A stretch of DNA of 9,294 nt, taken from the NCBI GenBank assembly GCA_050248375.1, contig JBFWSL010000160.1:1-9294 (forward strand). Direction: 5' to 3'. Of the stretch, positions 6,599 to 9,294 are shown one piece after another; within the stretch, counting starts at the first letter, position 1, and every line of letters starts with the position of its first letter. The position numbers and the translations under genes were made by a program. Source of the stretch: JAYZVT01 sp050248375. Its GTDB lineage: Bacteria > Pseudomonadota > Alphaproteobacteria > Rhizobiales > Methyloligellaceae. The notes under the pieces are model-generated. The model had not been told where the DNA came from. It made no database searches and saw only the letters and a list, made by a program, of their open reading frames with translations.

Positions 6599-6644
6599 GT
6601 CCCGGGCGCGGTGCGGCGCAAGTGCCGCACCGCGGAACCGGGAC
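6599..6644. terminator. Long hairpin between convergent genes, likely bidirectional terminator
   Basis: An inner stem of 11 perfect pairs joins 6607-6617 to 6624-6634 around the loop GCAAGT. After a small internal loop, an outer stem of 7 pairs joins GTCCCGG (6599-6605) to CCGGGAC (6638-6644). It starts 32 bases after the EF-G-like stop and lies 93 bases past the end of the converging PBP gene. There is no T-run, only a pyrimidine-rich TTCTTCT at 6654-6660, so termination may be imperfect or aided by Rho. The position fits the ends of both transcripts. Confidence 0.6.
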
Positions 6645-6737
6645 CCATACGCGTTCTTCTATCGGCAATGAAGGTGGCGTGATGTAGGGCGCCGCGTCAG
6701 GGGAACGAGTTGTCCGCGAATCCTGGCGCCCGAAGGT

Positions 6738-9071
6738 TCAGCCGCCGTCGGTGCGGTTGATCCAGCCGTCGATGGGCTTGCGCGGGGCGGGCTCGTAGCG
6801 CTGGCGCTGTTGCGGCTGCTGACGATCGTCTTCCCGGGGCTGACCCTGTGTCTGGCTGGGCATGTAGCCGAGCAGAAACGGGTTGTTGGAGGTCATGGGC
6901 GGCAGGGATTCGCCGCCAAACAGGCCGCCGCCATAGCGCCGGTCATAATAAGGATCGCGGTTGCGCTGGCCATAGGGCGGGCCATGACGCGCGCCCGAGT
7001 AGCGGGGACCGCCGAAGGGACCGCCGCGCTCGTAGGCGCGCCGGTAGCGGCGGTCGTAGGCGCGGTCGTAGTTGCGTCCGCCGAACAGGCCGCCGCCGCC
7101 ATCGTCCATGGTGTCGTATCCGAACATGCCGGGATCGGCCGCCAGCACATACTGAAGATAGCTGGTGGACGGCTGGCGGTTTTGCAGCAGCGACGCCTCG
7201 TATTTGAACTCCGGCACGCGCCTGATCTGAGGCGTGAACTGCTTGTCCGTCACGCGCGCCTTGTCCATGAACTCGCGCCAGATCATCGTCGGCAGGTTGC
7301 CGCCCGTCACCCGCGCCATGGGCGAATTGTCGTCGTTGCCGACCCAGACGCCGACGACGAGGTTGCCGGCGAAGCCAATGAACCAGGCGTCGCGGTAATT
7401 CTGGCTGGTGCCGGTCTTGCCGTAGGAGGGGACGGCGAGGCGCGCGCCGCGTCCGGTGCCGCCCTGCACGACGGCCGACATGAACTGGCGCATGGTGGCG
7501 CCCTCATCGAGGCGCCATTGGCCGGCGCCGTCCGGCGGGCCACCGGCGATCTCGCCGTTCTCGCCAAGCGACATCGCGCCCCAGGGTCTTATCGGATAGG
7601 CGTCGGCGGCGAACGCCGCGTAGGCGGAGGTCAGCTCCAGCAGATTCACCTCCGACGCGCCGAGGGCGATGCTGGGCTCCGAGGCAAGCGGCGACTCGAT
7701 GCCCAGGTCGTGAGCGGCCTCCACCACCTGATCGCGCCCCACGGCTTCGGAAAGCTGCACGGCCACCGTGTTGATGGAGCCGGCGAAGGCCTGCACCAGC
7801 GAGACCGCGCCGCGATAGCCGTGGTCGTAGTTCTCCGGCATCCACTCGCCTATCTTGATCGGCGCGTCGAGGGCGTACATCTCCGGCCGCACGCCGACGC
7901 GCAGCGCGGCGAAATAGACGAAGGTCTTGAAGGACGAGCCGGGCTGGCGCATGGCCTGGGTGGCGCGGTTGAACTGGCTCTTGCCGTGATCGACGCCGCC
8001 TACCATGGCGAGCACGCTGCCGTCGGTGTGCATGGCGACGAGGGCGGCCTGGGTCGCCTTGCGGCGCGGGCCGTCCTTGGCCATGAACTTCTCTACCGCG
8101 GCTTCGGCGATCTTCTGGAGTTCGGGATTGAAGGTGGTGCGCACGGGCAGCGGGGTCAGGGTTCCGTCATCCGGCACCTTGACGGTGTCGGCGATCCAGT
8201 CGGCGTAGTAGTCGCCGGTCGCCTCGGCCTCGCGCCTGATCGGGGTGGCCGAGTCCATTTCCGGCACCGACGAAGCATCCTCGATGACGCCTTCCTCGGC
8301 CATCGCCTCCAGCACGAGCTGCCTGCGCGCGCGCAACTCGTCCGGCTTGCGCGACAGGGTGGCGGGAGACTTGAGCAGCGCGACGAGATGCGCGGACTGC
8401 GGGACCGTCAGGTCCGCGACCTGCACGCCGAAATAATGCCGGGCAGCGGCACGGATGCCGTAGCAGCCTTCGCCGAGATAGACGCGGCTGAGATAGCGCT
8501 CGAGGATCTGGTCCTTGGTCAGCGCCAGCTCGAGGCGGAGAACAATGATCAGCTCTTCCAGCTTGCGCTCGTAGGTGCGCGCGCTGGACAGGTAGGCGAG
8601 CTTGGCGAGCTGCTGGGTGATGGTGCTGCCGCCCTGGATGATCCGGCCGGCGCGGTAGTTCACCACGGCGGCACGGGCGATGCCGACGGGATCGATGCCG
8701 GGGTGGTAGTAGAAGTTCCGGTCCTCCATGGCGAGAAGCGCGCCGATGAGATGCTTTGGTACCTCCTCGATATCGACGGGACCGCCATAGCAGCCGCCGC
8801 GGCGGGCGAAGGTCTCGCCGTCCGCCGTCTTCAGGATCAGCTCGCGTCCGATGGGAGACTCGAGCGTGTTCTCGAGGGGATAGGTTTCCGGCGGCGAGGG
8901 CAGGGTATAGAGAAAGCCGAAGAGCGCGAGCGAGGCCAGCACAATGCCGCCATTCATGCCGGTGGCGGCAATGCGCGAGGGGCCCACGCGCAGGAAGCTG
9001 AAGCGGCTGCGCTTTTTGCGACGGCCGATCCGCAAGTTCCTGATCCGGTCCATTAGGTCAGGCGGCAACAT
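6738..9071 (-). CDS. Bifunctional class A penicillin-binding protein (PBP1A type)
   Basis: This enzyme polymerises lipid II into glycan strands and cross-links the peptides at the outer face of the inner membrane. The 777-residue protein has a basic cytoplasmic N-terminus (RRKKRSR, 17-23) and a membrane anchor at about 39-57. The GT51 domain shows EDRNFYYHPG (116-125, catalytic E116), GGSTITQQLAK (147-157), RKLEE (169-173) and LSRVYLGEGCYG (194-205). The transpeptidase domain carries SSFK (379-382, nucleophile S379), SIN (432-434) and KTG (552-554). All key residues are present. After about residue 655 a Gly/Tyr/Arg/Gln-rich tail of some 120 residues with two GGGLFGG copies replaces any recognisable domain. 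The only two cysteines, C94 and C203, lie in the glycosyltransferase half. The start at 9071 has GGGAAG just upstream; a second ATG at 9053 lacks such a site. Other class A types are possible but PBP1A fits best. The symbol mrcA/ponA is often used but not certain here. Confidence 0.93.
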   Translation of the reverse strand: MLPPDLMDRIRNLRIGRRKKRSRFSFLRVGPSRIAATGMNGGIVLASLALFGFLYTLPSPPETYPLENTLESPIGRELILKTADGETFARRGGCYGGPVDIEEVPKHLIGALLAMEDRNFYYHPGIDPVGIARAAVVNYRAGRIIQGGSTITQQLAKLAYLSSARTYERKLEELIIVLRLELALTKDQILERYLSRVYLGEGCYGIRAAARHYFGVQVADLTVPQSAHLVALLKSPATLSRKPDELRARRQLVLEAMAEEGVIEDASSVPEMDSATPIRREAEATGDYYADWIADTVKVPDDGTLTPLPVRTTFNPELQKIAEAAVEKFMAKDGPRRKATQAALVAMHTDGSVLAMVGGVDHGKSQFNRATQAMRQPGSSFKTFVYFAALRVGVRPEMYALDAPIKIGEWMPENYDHGYRGAVSLVQAFAGSINTVAVQLSEAVGRDQVVEAAHDLGIESPLASEPSIALGASEVNLLELTSAYAAFAADAYPIRPWGAMSLGENGEIAGGPPDGAGQWRLDEGATMRQFMSAVVQGGTGRGARLAVPSYGKTGTSQNYRDAWFIGFAGNLVVGVWVGNDDNSPMARVTGGNLPTMIWREFMDKARVTDKQFTPQIRRVPEFKYEASLLQNRQPSTSYLQYVLAADPGMFGYDTMDDGGGGLFGGRNYDRAYDRRYRRAYERGGPFGGPRYSGARHGPPYGQRNRDPYYDRRYGGGLFGGESLPPMTSNNPFLLGYMPSQTQGQPREDDRQQPQQRQRYEPAPRKPIDGWINRTDGG

Positions 9072-9294
9072 TAGACTTCCCGGGCACGCGCCTGTTGATG
9101 GGGCCGTCGATGGCGGCGGTTGATCCTAAAGTGACCCCTGCGGGAGCCTGTTTCAACCACCGCAGATCAATCGGTTAAGCGAGTGTTGCACCAATGCCTG
9201 CGGGGGGCCAAGTTTGGCGCGGCTTTTTCCTGTTAACCGTGGCCGGATGTGGCTGGTTCCGGCTATCGGGGCGTCACTATGCCATCCGGCCGGG
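9072..9294. other. Region upstream of the PBP gene, no gene supported
   Basis: These 223 bases should contain the PBP promoter on the minus strand, but I see no convincing -35/-10 pair. All three minus-strand frames reach a stop before the PBP start; the longest, about 44 codons from the right edge, looks non-coding. Short inverted repeats (GGCCGGAT at 9241-9248 with ATCCGGCC at 9284-9291, and GCCGGA at 9242-9247 with TCCGGC at 9258-9263) overlap near the right edge and might end an upstream gene outside the window. Confidence 0.4.

Noticed and set aside
6687..6731. GGGCGCC / GGCGCCC inverted repeat near the PBP stop
   Set aside because: Seven-base arms 31 bases apart in GC-rich DNA are weak. 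The hairpin at 6599-6644 is a far better terminator candidate.
6810..9056. Plus-strand open frame of 748 codons opposite the PBP gene
   Set aside because: The minus strand carries all catalytic motifs of a class A PBP. The plus frame gives a His/Arg/Gly/Ala-rich product with no domain; it stays open because of codon bias.
9279..9294. ATG near the right edge on the plus strand
   Set aside because: No ribosome binding site precedes it and only about five codons are visible, so a divergent gene cannot be supported.

Overview
The window comes from a GC-rich genome and reads as an ordinary chromosomal stretch of an alphaproteobacterium, most likely Hyphomicrobiales (Rhizobiales) or Rhodospirillales. 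Two things point there. One is a long palindrome with GAGCATGATC/GATCATGCTC arms, a type I recall as common between genes in those orders. The other is the style of the protein families: an Ig-like/Sel1-like membrane protein, a PepSY-type small exported protein, a divergent EF-G paralogue and a class A penicillin-binding protein. Taxonomy is inferred from pattern recognition, not from a marker gene. I see no mobile element, CRISPR array, tRNA or rRNA.

Left third (1-2338), minus strand. A large single-pass membrane protein starts at 1631 and runs off the left edge. It has an acidic cytoplasmic part, one membrane segment, a likely periplasmic Ig/cadherin-like domain, a Pro/Ala-rich stretch and the start of a Sel1-like helical domain. 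A possible 96-residue protein (1707-1997) lies just upstream on the same strand. A 341-base divergent region with weak inverted repeats then leads to the plus-strand genes.

Middle (2339-6566), plus strand. In order: a VOC/glyoxalase-fold protein, an intergenic stretch holding two hairpins (one the alphaproteobacterial palindrome), an alpha/beta-hydrolase, a small secreted PepSY-like protein, and a full-length EF-G-like translational GTPase with altered switch motifs. These four do not form a known pathway. Gaps of 52 to 247 bases suggest loose co-direction rather than one tight operon.

Right third (6567-9294). A strong hairpin sits between the converging ends of the EF-G-like gene and a bifunctional peptidoglycan synthase (PBP1A type, minus strand). 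The PBP has a complete set of glycosyltransferase and transpeptidase motifs, plus a long Gly/Tyr/Arg/Gln-rich C-terminal tail. The last 223 bases hold no gene I can support.

I found no convincing new multi-gene system. The points most worth a second look are the EF-G paralogue lacking the catalytic histidine, the domain mix of the left-edge membrane protein, the PBP tail and its two lone cysteines, and the palindromic element.
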